From the NCBI GenBank assembly GCA_019828545.1, contig JACVRA010000361.1:124001-188000 (forward strand): DNA of 64,000 nucleotides, written 5' to 3'. How positions within the stretch are numbered: the first letter of the stretch is position 1; every line of letters begins with the position of its first letter. Below, piece after piece: positions 1-10,404 of this stretch. This DNA is from Paracamarosporium sp. OC-R06-R3 (Eukaryota; Ascomycota; Dothideomycetes; Pleosporales; Didymosphaeriaceae). A program made the position numbers and the translations under genes. The notes beneath the pieces are model-generated. The model saw only the letters and a list, made by a program, of their open reading frames with translations, ran no database searches and was not told where the DNA came from.

Positions 1-2387
1 GGACATGTCGAGGTTGAGGCCTAGATGCCGCAGTTAGCCTCGACCATTACTGCCGGAATAGTACAGCAAGGAACTAGTGTCTTTCTGTGCATGATCCCGT
101 CACTCCGGTTGTTATGTGTGGCCGTGGCCTGTAGGGCTGTGTATAGCGAATGCATGGAGCCGTCTGGGACCGAAGGCAGGTACGAGGCCTCAGCGAATGA
201 ACGCCTAGTCATGTATCCATAGTGAGTTAGATTCGCAGTAGAGGTTCGGATCCCCAAAGGTTGGGTCTTGTCGATCAAGCAAGTTTTACACCAGCGCTTG
301 TTGTGGAGTGTTCAGCTGGAGCTCACCTACGCTATTGACTGCCTGCAGTAGACGCGCGCCGACAAGACCGGGCCTCGCGCGATGGAGGACCCGCGCCCAA
401 AAATCAGCCTACGCTTACGTGAATTACCTCACATGGCATTCTTCTACTCTGACCGGACGTCTGAGAGAGCACGGGCTGACTAGTATTGACTGGTCGGTTC
501 ACAACGTCACCACGTGCTGTATGGTTCTCTATACTCTGGGCCTATGCCTTCCAAGTCACGTCTCGAGGTCACACGACTAGGATCAGCTCCGCGCAGCTTG
601 TTTTCCGTTTTCTGCATCAGTTCGTGTAGTTCAGCCCGTTCGATAATAGTGCTCCACAGTGCGGGATGAGCAAGGCCGACATGGCAATATTGAATGTCGC
701 AAACATGAAACAAGAGTCCCGGCGACTATTGCTTCGATTATACTCTTAAGATCCAAGAAGTTGAAAGATCTGTAGATGTGAGGGATCCTGAGAGACAATG
801 AAAGTCTGTATGGTGACTAGGTAACAGGCTTTCATTCACCGATGAAGGCGTGCGGGGATACTGTGGCAAATAGGGTTAGGCATCCCGCTTCAGGCTTCCG
901 AAGACTGTCGTGCGGTTATCGTGAAGCGGCTGAGCAAGCCACTCCGCCGGGTGGTGGAGAGTAGCTCGGAGTTGAGAGTTGAGGCTCCTCCTACAGATCA
1001 ACAGCGATCGGATTAGCGAGTCGCCGATAAGCAATAACGGATAGCCTGATTTGGAAAAGTGGCACGTGCTAGGGTCGGACCTCCAGTCCTTCACCACCGA
1101 CACAATCTCGTGCTGGTTACGACTCTCCGAACCGAGTACTCTCCAAATCCTTGCCCTTTCGCTGCCTTGTCATACAAGCGCTTGTCACATAACACCCGAT
1201 ATGGCAAATGGCTTTTTCACATTACCATACTATTCGCACTACACATGCTTCTGCCTGACTTCCACTTTTCAGGTGTGGCTAAGAGCCCCATTACCGCGCC
1301 TTCCTTAAACCCGGAGGTAGCGTTGGAGTTTTTAGTCTGCTATGTCGATTACCTTGTTCCCTGAGAGACGTTGTGGCGTCGTGATGTTCGAACTATGGCT
1401 CCCCACTAGCGTTTCCCGGCGCTATGGATGCACCCTACAGTAGCGTTCAACCGGCGTCATGCACTCGGGATTTGAGGTTTCACACTCTCTATACTTGGCT
1501 GTGCAAAGCAGATTTGCTCCAAGACGATGGGAATCATGTGTGAAAAGGGTAGAGAAGTTGGTCTTTCATGTCTGGTACGGTTTCCATCTTTGCCTGGTTT
1601 TACTGGTCATCCTAATACGGGGTGCTTGATCATATGAGTGCGTGCTATAAATGGTGCATTGCTTAAGGTTCAGTAGTCCTTCTGATGCATGATCCTGTTG
1701 AAATTCCCGCTGCGAGTTTCCGAGAGCAAGCGCTAGAGTTCGTACCATGTGCCGCGTCTGACACGCGTCTGTACACCTTTCGCAGGTGGCTCAATCGGGC
1801 TGGATTATGTTGTAGAACTGAATTTGTACCTGGGGGCTTGCAGGTTTGTACAACTCAGCCCTCTATGCGAGATTCACACACCGACTTTTGAGGAAGAATA
1901 GTCTCGTCCGCATGACGACCGTCTTCTCGTACCTGAGCAGCTGATAGAGAATACTCATGATGTATTGGTTCGGAGCTTGGACTGTCACGTCAACGCCGTT
2001 GCGTGCCGAGAGCCGCGAGGAGTCGGAGCCTGTTTAACGCCCCACAAGTGCGAAGGCAGGACCCCCACTCAATTGTTCGTGTATGCAGCTGACAAGGGAC
2101 AGATACGAGCACGTTCGTTTTCAAGACTGTAGCTCATAAATCAATATGCCTTGTTGGATCCACCGTTTGGGGCAGCTGCTGTCGGCTCTAGGTAGTGGCT
2201 CCTCGGTACTCTGAGTAAGAAGCCCTTCCGCGGTTACCCTCGCCAGGGGTATGACATCAAGATCCATGGATATCGATAAGTATTCAATATTTACATCGAG
2301 GGAGCTTGAGCTTTCTTTTTCTGTGTAGCTTGATAAGTCGTTCGGCTTCTCTTCCCCCTCCTATTGTTCACAGTCACCATCTCAACT
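1..2387. other. gene-poor stretch, no supported gene
   Basis: Only short overlapping open frames (under about 100 codons) occur on both strands. None has a recognisable domain, a convincing exon chain or biased codon use. No repeat or RNA gene was recognised. The last 80 bases are pyrimidine-rich and probably hold the promoter and leader of the gene starting at 2388. Confidence 0.5.
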
Positions 2388-3868
2388 ATGACTCGCATAT
2401 CAAGATTTGCGGCCCTTGGCCTCGCAACTCTCAACCGCCGTCAAGATTCAGACCCCAGCACAACAGAATGTTACTCTTATGGCATGGATTTCCAGAACGA
2501 TGGACACTACTTCCAAAACTCATTGTCAAGCGATAACTTTACATTCGTTGAACAGTTTGAGGGTAGGATTATAGTCTCATCAATCCCGTTACTAGCTAAG
2601 ATTCATTACAGGTTGCAACCCGGATGTCGCCTACAACATCCTCGTTGATCCCAATGGTGATCAGAATCTGTGCACTGATACGAACCTGACACCCGGTGAT
2701 ACGGATGCGCTCTCAATGTGCCCACTGCAAAAAGACCAGCTCGTGTCCGGTGCTTGGTCGATCATCGTTATCAGTAACAACGGCGACGGTACACCTCTCG
2801 CTGCGCAGCGAGATTTTGTTCTCTCCGTTGGCCCACAAAGCACATCAACAGTAAGCCAACTATCTTCATTTTCCGTCTGACTCGCCTAATGGAATCTTTA
2901 AGGTCATACCTACAGTTACCGCTACCAGTGTAACCAATCCTATCGTCAGTAAGTTGGCATGTTTTGTCGGAATTCTGTGCTACATGCTGATGATGCTAGA
3001 TACAACTATTACAACAACAACAACTGGCACAACATTCGCGGATCCTAAGACAGTCACGAAACCATCGGCGACAGTGGTAAGTTAGGAATCTTTCTATTCA
3101 GCTGAATGCGACTAACATTCATGTCAGACTCCTACGACCACCGTCACCCCCAGAACCGTGACTTCGTACTCGACGAAGGCATTACTGACTCTCAAAGTCC
3201 CGGTACGCGTCATCTAGTGCTCCTTTATGTCCTAGCTAATCATGTTTTTCCACCAGTCCTACACATTCGACATCACAAAGGTCATTGCAACGAAGACAGC
3301 CAGCTGCAAGCTTCCCACGCGCCCAACGACACACGATCGCCGCGCCGTCATCGTTCCAACGGTCGGCCCAGCCGCCAAAATCATCGACGCGATTGGTCTC
3401 AACTTCCGCCGCGAAGTCGAAAAGGAGCGCTTCTTGCAAGAAAGGGCAGAGCGTCTCGCGCTGGCCGAGCGCGCACCCGACCCACAGCCTCTTCTTGTCA
3501 CTGAGACGAATACCGACAAATGGAGTACCGTGACCGCTACTTCCACCGGAACCCCGATCGTCTTAACAATCACCAGCGAGCTCATCAGCCTTGTCACTTT
3601 CACGCCTCCTCCAGTTACGGTTTTATCAGGAGAGCGGACAGCGAAGAAGGTCACCGTCACAGCGCCTGTGCCCACGAAGACGAAGACGAGGTATATTGTT
3701 GCTACAGTCGGAACAGTGACGAAGACGGTGCATCACGCGTATACTATTCAGACGACCACTACTCCGTCTGCTGTTAAAGAGGCTTGCAAAACTGCGGGTG
3801 GTGAGTTTTCATCTTATCATGTGCTCGCAGAGCTTCAACTGACGTCTCATCCAGGCATTCTTCACTAA
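2388..3868 (+). CDS. threonine-rich fungal hypothetical protein, probably secreted or cell-wall, six exons
   Basis: I do not recognise a named family. Exons 2388-2562, 2612-2850, 2903-2948, 3000-3076, 3128-3202 and 3257-3868 join in phase to give 407 residues. An optional seventh-exon split at 3801-3854 is also in frame and would remove 18 residues. The start is the first ATG of the frame. The N terminus has a short hydrophobic run (about residues 7-15) followed by an Arg-Arg-Gln site at 17-19, weak as a signal peptide but like a Kex2-type propeptide end. A Cys-containing domain (about residues 27-138, including SMCP and ISNNGDG) is followed by a Thr/Val/Pro-rich region with TTTTTG and TVTP runs, which suggests an O-glycosylated extracellular protein. 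Location is inference. A charged Arg/Glu segment near residues 235-260 is atypical for a simple stalk. Confidence 0.7.
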
Positions 3869-5283
3869 TTTCCACTTTCTTGGTTGCGAAGGAAAAGGGA
3901 TGGATCCTTTTAATTTGATTGTGATGGAATTATTAAAGCGCGGCGTCAGGACGCTCTCTGGTTTTCATGGGCGGCTGTAGCACCACAGTAGACTGTCTTA
4001 TCGTGAGCAGAGGTAATACCCAGATTCGCTATACGAATGACTATTCTAACATGAATGTGCATTTTGTGTGAGCCCAATAGAACACACACTCTGCAGGGTC
4101 CACAGTGAACACCTTCGTAAAGCATCTGCATCTGCGCTTCTACCAAAGCGCATCACCAGCATGCACATACCCACGAGCACAGCACGCGACTCCACTCCCC
4201 ACCCTCGTACCAAAGAAAGAAACCCCTCCAATCCCCACCCATATATTGAGACACCTAAGCAGTTCCAGCGGTGGCCGCTCAACGCTATTCGTGCGTCCCT
4301 CTAACCCCTTTTGTCAGCAGACTCAAGCACTAGTTATTACCTTACATATCTGAACCATGGGAAAGTTTGGTACCTGACATGAGCGGCGGGTGGGACCACG
4401 TGGGTTACGGAGAGGACGCCGTCGACTAATGCATTAAAAGAACGTGATGATTACGCAAGCTTTGAGGAGCCTACTGCAGGAACAATTAGACGCCGTGCAT
4501 ATTGTTGATGCATGACTATACTGGGGTAAGTGGCTTACGAAATGATTTCAAGACACAAGTCTACACTGTGCCGCTGTTTGACTGACGTGCCTGCTGGTAG
4601 CGATACCAGACGGGCTGTCCCGCAAAGATTATGGCACCTGTTAATGGATAATCTAAGAGACCGTGTATGTCTATAGTGTGTGTACAGGGTGCTTTCGAAA
4701 TACGACGAGCCTGGGTATGATCTAGAAGCTATTCTGGTTGCTTAGTACTAGAGTCTTCAATCATTTCGTTCGGTTGCATCTTCACATAGGATTATCAACA
4801 GTCATTTATTTAAATTAGGTCAGTACATAGTGATGAGTACTGCGGATGCCGTACAGTATTTTATAGACTTGAAGACTGCAGATCTGTTATGATTATAGTA
4901 TCAACTTTTCCGTGGTTATGTGGTAGATATGAGAGTGATGGTCCTGTGTGGTAGCACAGTATGCATAGATACAAAATCGATCAGGTTCATAATCACTACT
5001 TCTCTATAGAAAAATTGGCGTTCATACTCACTATGTGGACGTAAACAAGAGCCAGAGGTACTCTGATAGCCATCTCACGTGACCATTCAAACACCTGGGC
5101 ATTACGACAGCCTCACCTGTCACTACTGGCATGCACAAGTACGAATAGATGATATACAAGAATAAAAATACGTGTGTGCTGATGCAATGGGGTATATCCA
5201 CCATGCCAATATATATGCCGCTCGAAGATGCCATCTAAACCCAAACGCCTCGCTCCTGGTGCGATGCCTACTTCATGCACTCC
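3869..5283. other. intergenic, no gene seen
   Basis: The spacer lies between the Thr-rich gene and the 3' end of the uniporter gene. It contains short overlapping frames only. Bases 4100-4300 are C- and A-rich, and 4790-5010 are AT-rich. Nothing is recognisable as a gene. Confidence 0.5.
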
Positions 5284-7064
5284 TCAATGATCACCCTTAG
5301 CGGACTCCTTATCCCCCTTATCATCATCGTCCTTGTCCTTGTTCTTCTGTTTCTTGCGTTCCTTTCTGAGCGCCTCTGCCACCGTATCGTCCTTCTCGTC
5401 CTGCAATTCATCCCAGTCAACATCATACTCGTTGGCAACGGCCTTGATCTCCTTGCGCAGAGCGTTACCCTCTTCGATGAGGGTCTCCCACTTGCGCAGA
5501 TCAAATCCACGCTGCGTGTACAGTTTTTGCTGTCGGCGGGAGATGGTGAAGTTCATGGCGGAGCGGTATGAGACTTCGCGGTTGTGGTAGAGGAACCAGA
5601 CGTAACCGCCAATCAAGGTGCTGAGACCGACAAGATACTACTTGCGTTAGTAATGCTTTTCAGTGTAGCACTAAGACAAGGGAAAGTGATGTATTGTGCT
5701 TCCCCAGCGGAAAACAGGGCACCCGGGATTACACGTGCCGCTGTTCGTTGCTCTGTGGGATCGGGCAAAACAAATCAGAGCGGAGCTGAGAGGGATACTT
5801 ACTGTAACAGGCTCCATGACGTCCCAACCAAGATCAGTCTCAAAGGTCAACCGATACACGAGATACCACCATCCACATAGGATACCAAAACCTCCCATAG
5901 CAACGCGCTGCGCACCCTTGTGTGCAAGGTGGTCACACTCCTTCTTTACCTCGGCCATACCCGCAATGCTCTTTGACATTTTTCGCAAGCGCATGCGCAG
6001 ATAGTACGTCCTGTCGTTGAATGAGGGCACGCCGACTCGGATATCATTTGGTGCGCCTTCGATCTCGACAGCAAATTCCTGGCCTCGCGCGGCATCACGG
6101 ATAAAGTCCCCAATTTCGGTACTGCTAGACCAACGCACAAATTTGCGCTCTTCGCTCTTGGTAGCCGGTGCCTCATGTCCAAGGCCGGAGTAGGATTCTA
6201 CACCGCCCTTGCCGGGGCCGCCTCGTAGCTGTGCAGCTTCGTCGGGTGTCTTCCTATCCGTCGCTGAAGCCAATTTACCAGTTTTCTCGGTCTTACCGTC
6301 AAAGCGAAACTCGTCGACCTTCTCAAAGTCCTCTTCGCCTTCCTGCTGATCCAGTGTCTCGCTGCTTTTGCTCACGGGCGTATGCTCCGGCTTCGAGGGC
6401 TGCATGGAGTCTTGCATTGAGTCTTCGGCGCGGAAGTATACGTTCGGGATGCGCTCATGACCATTTTTGTCCTTCAGTGTGGGAAGTTCAGCTTGTACGA
6501 GGCGCTCGAGATAGGAGAGTGGTTGTTGCGGGTGGACAAGGAGGGCTAGCGGTTCGACGTCTTTGCGGTCGGTGTTCATGTCTTTGGTTGTCAACGGTAG
6601 GATGAGTTTGAGCATACGGGATGGCGTGGTTAATAGCTTTCCTATGCGCAATTGTCAGGACGTTGATATCACAGCGATGGCAGGGAGGCATTACCTTTCG
6701 TCATGGCGCCAGCACTCCTCTGTCGTGCTACTGGCGGCACATCGCTACCTTCTCTGTTCCATGGAGCGCGTACTTGCTTGTCCTTCACTTCTCTGCGAAG
6801 CTTCTGGTCGTAGTCATCCTGCTCTTCTTTTGTGACGTTTTGGTCGAGCTCGACTGCTGGCCTCGCATTGGGACTGGAGTACGTGTACTGGTTCTTCTCT
6901 TCGAGCCTCAATCTAGCTGATAACGCGAACCTTCGGATTTGAACGCCTTCAAAGCTTTTTGTTGTAGGGTAGCGGTAGGCTGGGGCTTGCCTAGCAATGG
7001 ATGATGTAGGTAAGGGTCGCGAGACGCGCGCGAGGTTCTGTAAGGAGTGTATTCGCGGCTTCAT
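5284..7064 (-). CDS. mcuA: mitochondrial calcium uniporter (MCU family)
   Basis: This is the pore subunit for electrophoretic Ca2+ uptake across the mitochondrial inner membrane. Exons 7064-6695, 6641-5803 and 5637-5284 (introns of 53 and 165 nt) join in phase to 520 residues. The Arg/Ser-rich, acid-poor N terminus fits a matrix presequence. A coiled coil lies near residues 345-368, transmembrane helix 1 near 371-391, then the selectivity-filter motif WDVMEPVTY at 396-404, then helix 2 near 404-421 and a charged Lys/Asp tail. Metazoan MCU has WDIMEPVTY, so position 3 is Val here. The second intron falls exactly between Thr and Tyr of the filter. The start is the first ATG (7064); four upstream codons reach only a GTG. 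No MICU-type EF-hand gene is in the window. Identification is firm from the motif and topology. Confidence 0.93.
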
Positions 7065-7627
7065 AGTGGGTGTCACTGCACAGCACCGCTCAAAAGGGTA
7101 TGATTAGGTAGGAGGATGACAGTTGGAGCTCTCTGCGAGTGCTGCGAAGCTACACAGACCTTGGAAATGAGCGCGACACGACTTGTTGTCGCGACGTCAT
7201 CGTCGTGGCTGATGCTGAAGCCACATGTGGCGTATGCCTCTTTAACGAATCTCCCGGACACGCGACGGAAACGCGAAACGGCTCCAACACTATTGTCTAT
7301 ATCTTCCCATCTATAGCAAATGTTCCATACAAAATGGGCTATATACAGCTAAAACTAGTGGTCTATGTTTCGATGATCTTTTAGGGTAACAATTGCTTAC
7401 TACCCTGGTCATCTCGGCACTCAGCATCCGCTTTACATCTATCACGGATACGCAGCCGGAGCACGTGTAGTAACTGAGTATGGTGCATAAGTCATGGATC
7501 GCAATTCAGGCTGTAAACTTCCTGTCGCTTATGAGACGATAGCAGGTTCTTCTATGCTGTAGTAGGTGTGACATATTGAAGCTCAAACAGACAAAGGCGA
7601 AAGTCTCAAGAGTTGAGATCAGATTCC
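7065..7627. other. intergenic spacer
   Basis: This 563-bp spacer holds the upstream region of the uniporter gene (minus) and the 3' flank of the HET gene that ends at 7628. No coding signal is seen. Confidence 0.5.
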
Positions 7628-10024
7628 TCAGACTATCTCTATAGGGCAACACTTCGATACGTCCATTGCTTCCCCGTCCATGATGCCATCCACATATGCT
7701 TCACTAACAATTTGATAGCTACCTTTGCTTTGGCGCCGAAGGATAAACGGGACCTGCGTCCCCCTGATTAGCGCGACAACATCGCCTCGTTTGACTTGCT
7801 CAGAGCTTAACACCAGATGCCCTCGCTTTGTAACGAATGGAAGTCGTCCCAAACTTTTACCGATGATCTCCGGGGCTAGATTGACGGTGCTCATTGGGGT
7901 GTCTTTGACTCTACTATCCAAAAACTCCTGGGCCTCGGACGCAATGCCCTTATCGCTGATCTGCTTAAGGCCTTTTCTAAGGAGGACTATGGCCTCAGAA
8001 AGTCGATTATTCTTGACTCTTACAAATCGTCCATCGTGGCCGAACCCAACGCCTCCAATTGAGGTTCGTGCTGCTGCACGCAGGCGATCGTCGAAATTAT
8101 TATAGACATGTTTGCAACAGTATGTCAGCCGAATAAGCTCAAGTAGCCACTCTACCGGCCATGCGAAGGTCTGGAGAATTGGTACTTCGCGGCTATTTCT
8201 TCTGTTTGGAAAGACCCCAATTTCATATATCTCGTCATATATCTGGCACACCATTACTATTGTTGTAACCACTCCTTTCTTTGTCCTTGTTTCGATCTTG
8301 ACGTCCCTCGGATTGGTTGCGGATGCGTTGAATATAGGATAAAGGGTAACATGATCATCTTCCACATCTTGTAGCATACCCGTTACTGATCGGGACCAGT
8401 CGGGAACCCAAGATGGTAGTTTACCCGGAGTCTTACGGATCTGGCACATTGACAGCAATGAAACATGGCCTTGTTGGAGCAGAGCTACCATGGTCATTGT
8501 GTAGATCTCCTCGTACGATTTAGAATAATCAGGACATACGCCAGCATATTCTAGCTCCTTTCGATCTGCTGTGAGACTTAGTAGGGCAAATATCTTGTCT
8601 CGCGGGTCTGTTGCCTCCAAGTGGTGGGGTCCGTGGCGATTGCGGTTGATGGTGCCGACGCAAGTGGCGCGGAGTAAAGCCACCAGTGGAAATTTGCTCT
8701 CTTTGTATATTCTGCTGGATGATAGCAGGATTATGGGACGGTGATGAAACGAATTCTTGACGATGCTGAGTTGATATCGCGTCAAACAGGGCTTGATCCG
8801 GAACTGAATATACAGCACGTGCCACAAGCCAATATATGCATTGATAGCTGCTCTGCATCGAGTCCTTGTAATCGCTTTCGTTCCGCAAATGATCTCTACA
8901 TTTGTTGGAAGAGTGACTTCCTGTAGAACCCATATTCTTCCCCACCACGGTCTGGTGAAGAACTGCTTGATTCCAGCAACCGGCAGTAGTTTGTCCTGGT
9001 CGTGCCATCCACTGATGGAATGGAACAGCCTCTGCAATGGCTTTATTGGAATTCCAAATACATGGCCACCAACTTCTGGTAAATATCCTAGCCCTTTGTT
9101 TCCGAATGTCGAGGGTACCATACTTTGCCAGAGTTCCCTATATGGCTCGTGACCTGTTTCCATATGTAACTCCTCTGCCTTCGCCCCCAATTCATTCAAG
9201 TAGTCTACAGTCGAGTCACTGCTGCTGTCTGATGGACCCAACCAAACAATCGTTTTGTAGGCTTGCTGGTAGATATATTCCATCAAACCAACTTGATAAC
9301 TCTTCTCCTTCAAATCTTGTTGGTTGATGCAAACAGCATCGATCCAAAAATACAAAGGTCGAGCGAAACTTTTCTTGGAGTAATCTCTCCTAGCTAGGCG
9401 CTTACGATCCTGTCTCAGTTGCCAGAGCGCGTCTCTCAAGTTCCGTGTTATCGCTACGATTTTACCATCGCAGACAACAGAGACGACGTCCTTCGCATCT
9501 CCCCACGTGTATGACAAGGCGATGTAATTGGGATGGTCGTTTAGAGGGTAGGCCTGGAGGCTAAACTGGATGGTATCTTCTCCTTTTCCGTAATGGAGAT
9601 CGAGAAGACGTATAGATTCATCTTTCAAACTATCCGTGTAGCTGAATTTTGCCCTGATGACGGAGTTTAAGCATTCGTTCATCTTCTTCCTCTCGATCAT
9701 CAATAGCGAGGCACCATTATACTTCAAAACTACAAGTGACGGTATCCAAAGAGAAGGGAGCAATACCCTCCAATGTGCTTCGCTGACTGAGCCGTGAATG
9801 ATTGCGAAAACGCCATTTTGCAATTTTCTCAAGAAGTGACACAGCTTTTGTTCGCGTGGTCGGATTGATGTCCACTGGCTAGACGATGCTAACGACGGAA
9901 AAGACGGTTTCCAAAAAGCATGGAAGAGTTGGAATGTTCTGCTATCACGAGCTGTGGGGATATAACCCTCCCGTCTACCCAAAGTCCAATGGCAGGTAGC
10001 GTCAAGGGAAGGAAAAGCAGCCAT
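7628..10024 (-). CDS. HET-domain (heterokaryon incompatibility) protein
   Basis: HET proteins trigger or mediate allorecognition cell death after fusion of unlike fungal individuals; the exact role of this one is unknown. It is a single intronless frame of 798 residues. The HET domain (PF06985 type) begins with YIALSYTWGD at 167-176, then FWIDAVCINQQD at 226-237 and WLGPSD near 261. These are followed by the conserved RPWWGRIWVLQE block, a PSWVPDWS block, and a C-terminal GDVVALIRG / PFILRR region with YVDGIMDGEA near the end, as in full-length fungal HET proteins. Residues 1-108 before Met109 (9700) and Met115 (9682) look unlike HET leaders, so the true start may be one of those. It is transcribed divergently from the second HET gene at 10405. 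Confidence 0.9.
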   Translation of the reverse strand: MAAFPSLDATCHWTLGRREGYIPTARDSRTFQLFHAFWKPSFPSLASSSQWTSIRPREQKLCHFLRKLQNGVFAIIHGSVSEAHWRVLLPSLWIPSLVVLKYNGASLLMIERKKMNECLNSVIRAKFSYTDSLKDESIRLLDLHYGKGEDTIQFSLQAYPLNDHPNYIALSYTWGDAKDVVSVVCDGKIVAITRNLRDALWQLRQDRKRLARRDYSKKSFARPLYFWIDAVCINQQDLKEKSYQVGLMEYIYQQAYKTIVWLGPSDSSSDSTVDYLNELGAKAEELHMETGHEPYRELWQSMVPSTFGNKGLGYLPEVGGHVFGIPIKPLQRLFHSISGWHDQDKLLPVAGIKQFFTRPWWGRIWVLQEVTLPTNVEIICGTKAITRTRCRAAINAYIGLWHVLYIQFRIKPCLTRYQLSIVKNSFHHRPIILLSSSRIYKESKFPLVALLRATCVGTINRNRHGPHHLEATDPRDKIFALLSLTADRKELEYAGVCPDYSKSYEEIYTMTMVALLQQGHVSLLSMCQIRKTPGKLPSWVPDWSRSVTGMLQDVEDDHVTLYPIFNASATNPRDVKIETRTKKGVVTTIVMVCQIYDEIYEIGVFPNRRNSREVPILQTFAWPVEWLLELIRLTYCCKHVYNNFDDRLRAAARTSIGGVGFGHDGRFVRVKNNRLSEAIVLLRKGLKQISDKGIASEAQEFLDSRVKDTPMSTVNLAPEIIGKSLGRLPFVTKRGHLVLSSEQVKRGDVVALIRGTQVPFILRRQSKGSYQIVSEAYVDGIMDGEAMDVSKCCPIEIV

Positions 10025-10404
10025 GGAATATATCCAAGACTACTTATAGGCAATAGTATATCGCTGCACAAAAATTAGGCAACACCAAGTGTTCACCGGT
10101 CACGTTGTGCAACAAGTCGTCTATGCAATGCATGTGAAGCGCACGGAACAACATGCACAGCCACCCAAAAACAACGATAAAGAAGAAGTACAGGTAGGCT
10201 AAAATACAGTGCATCGGCAATCGCAAAGTAACGATAACGATAATAACAATTCTAATAGGGCACGACGATACAAGTGTAAGAGTGATAAATAAAGATTAGG
10301 CTATTCTTCGCTCCGCCACCCCGCTTCCGCCTTGCAGTACAGCCCACCTAGCCAGCCTACTTAACTCACGTTGAGTAGCTAACCATTTCCAACCGTATCC
10401 AGAG
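10025..10404. promoter_or_regulatory. shared divergent spacer of two HET genes
   Basis: This 380-bp spacer separates the starts of two head-to-head HET genes and must contain both promoters. Its middle (about 10160-10310) is A-rich on the plus strand. No specific factor site could be assigned. Confidence 0.5.
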
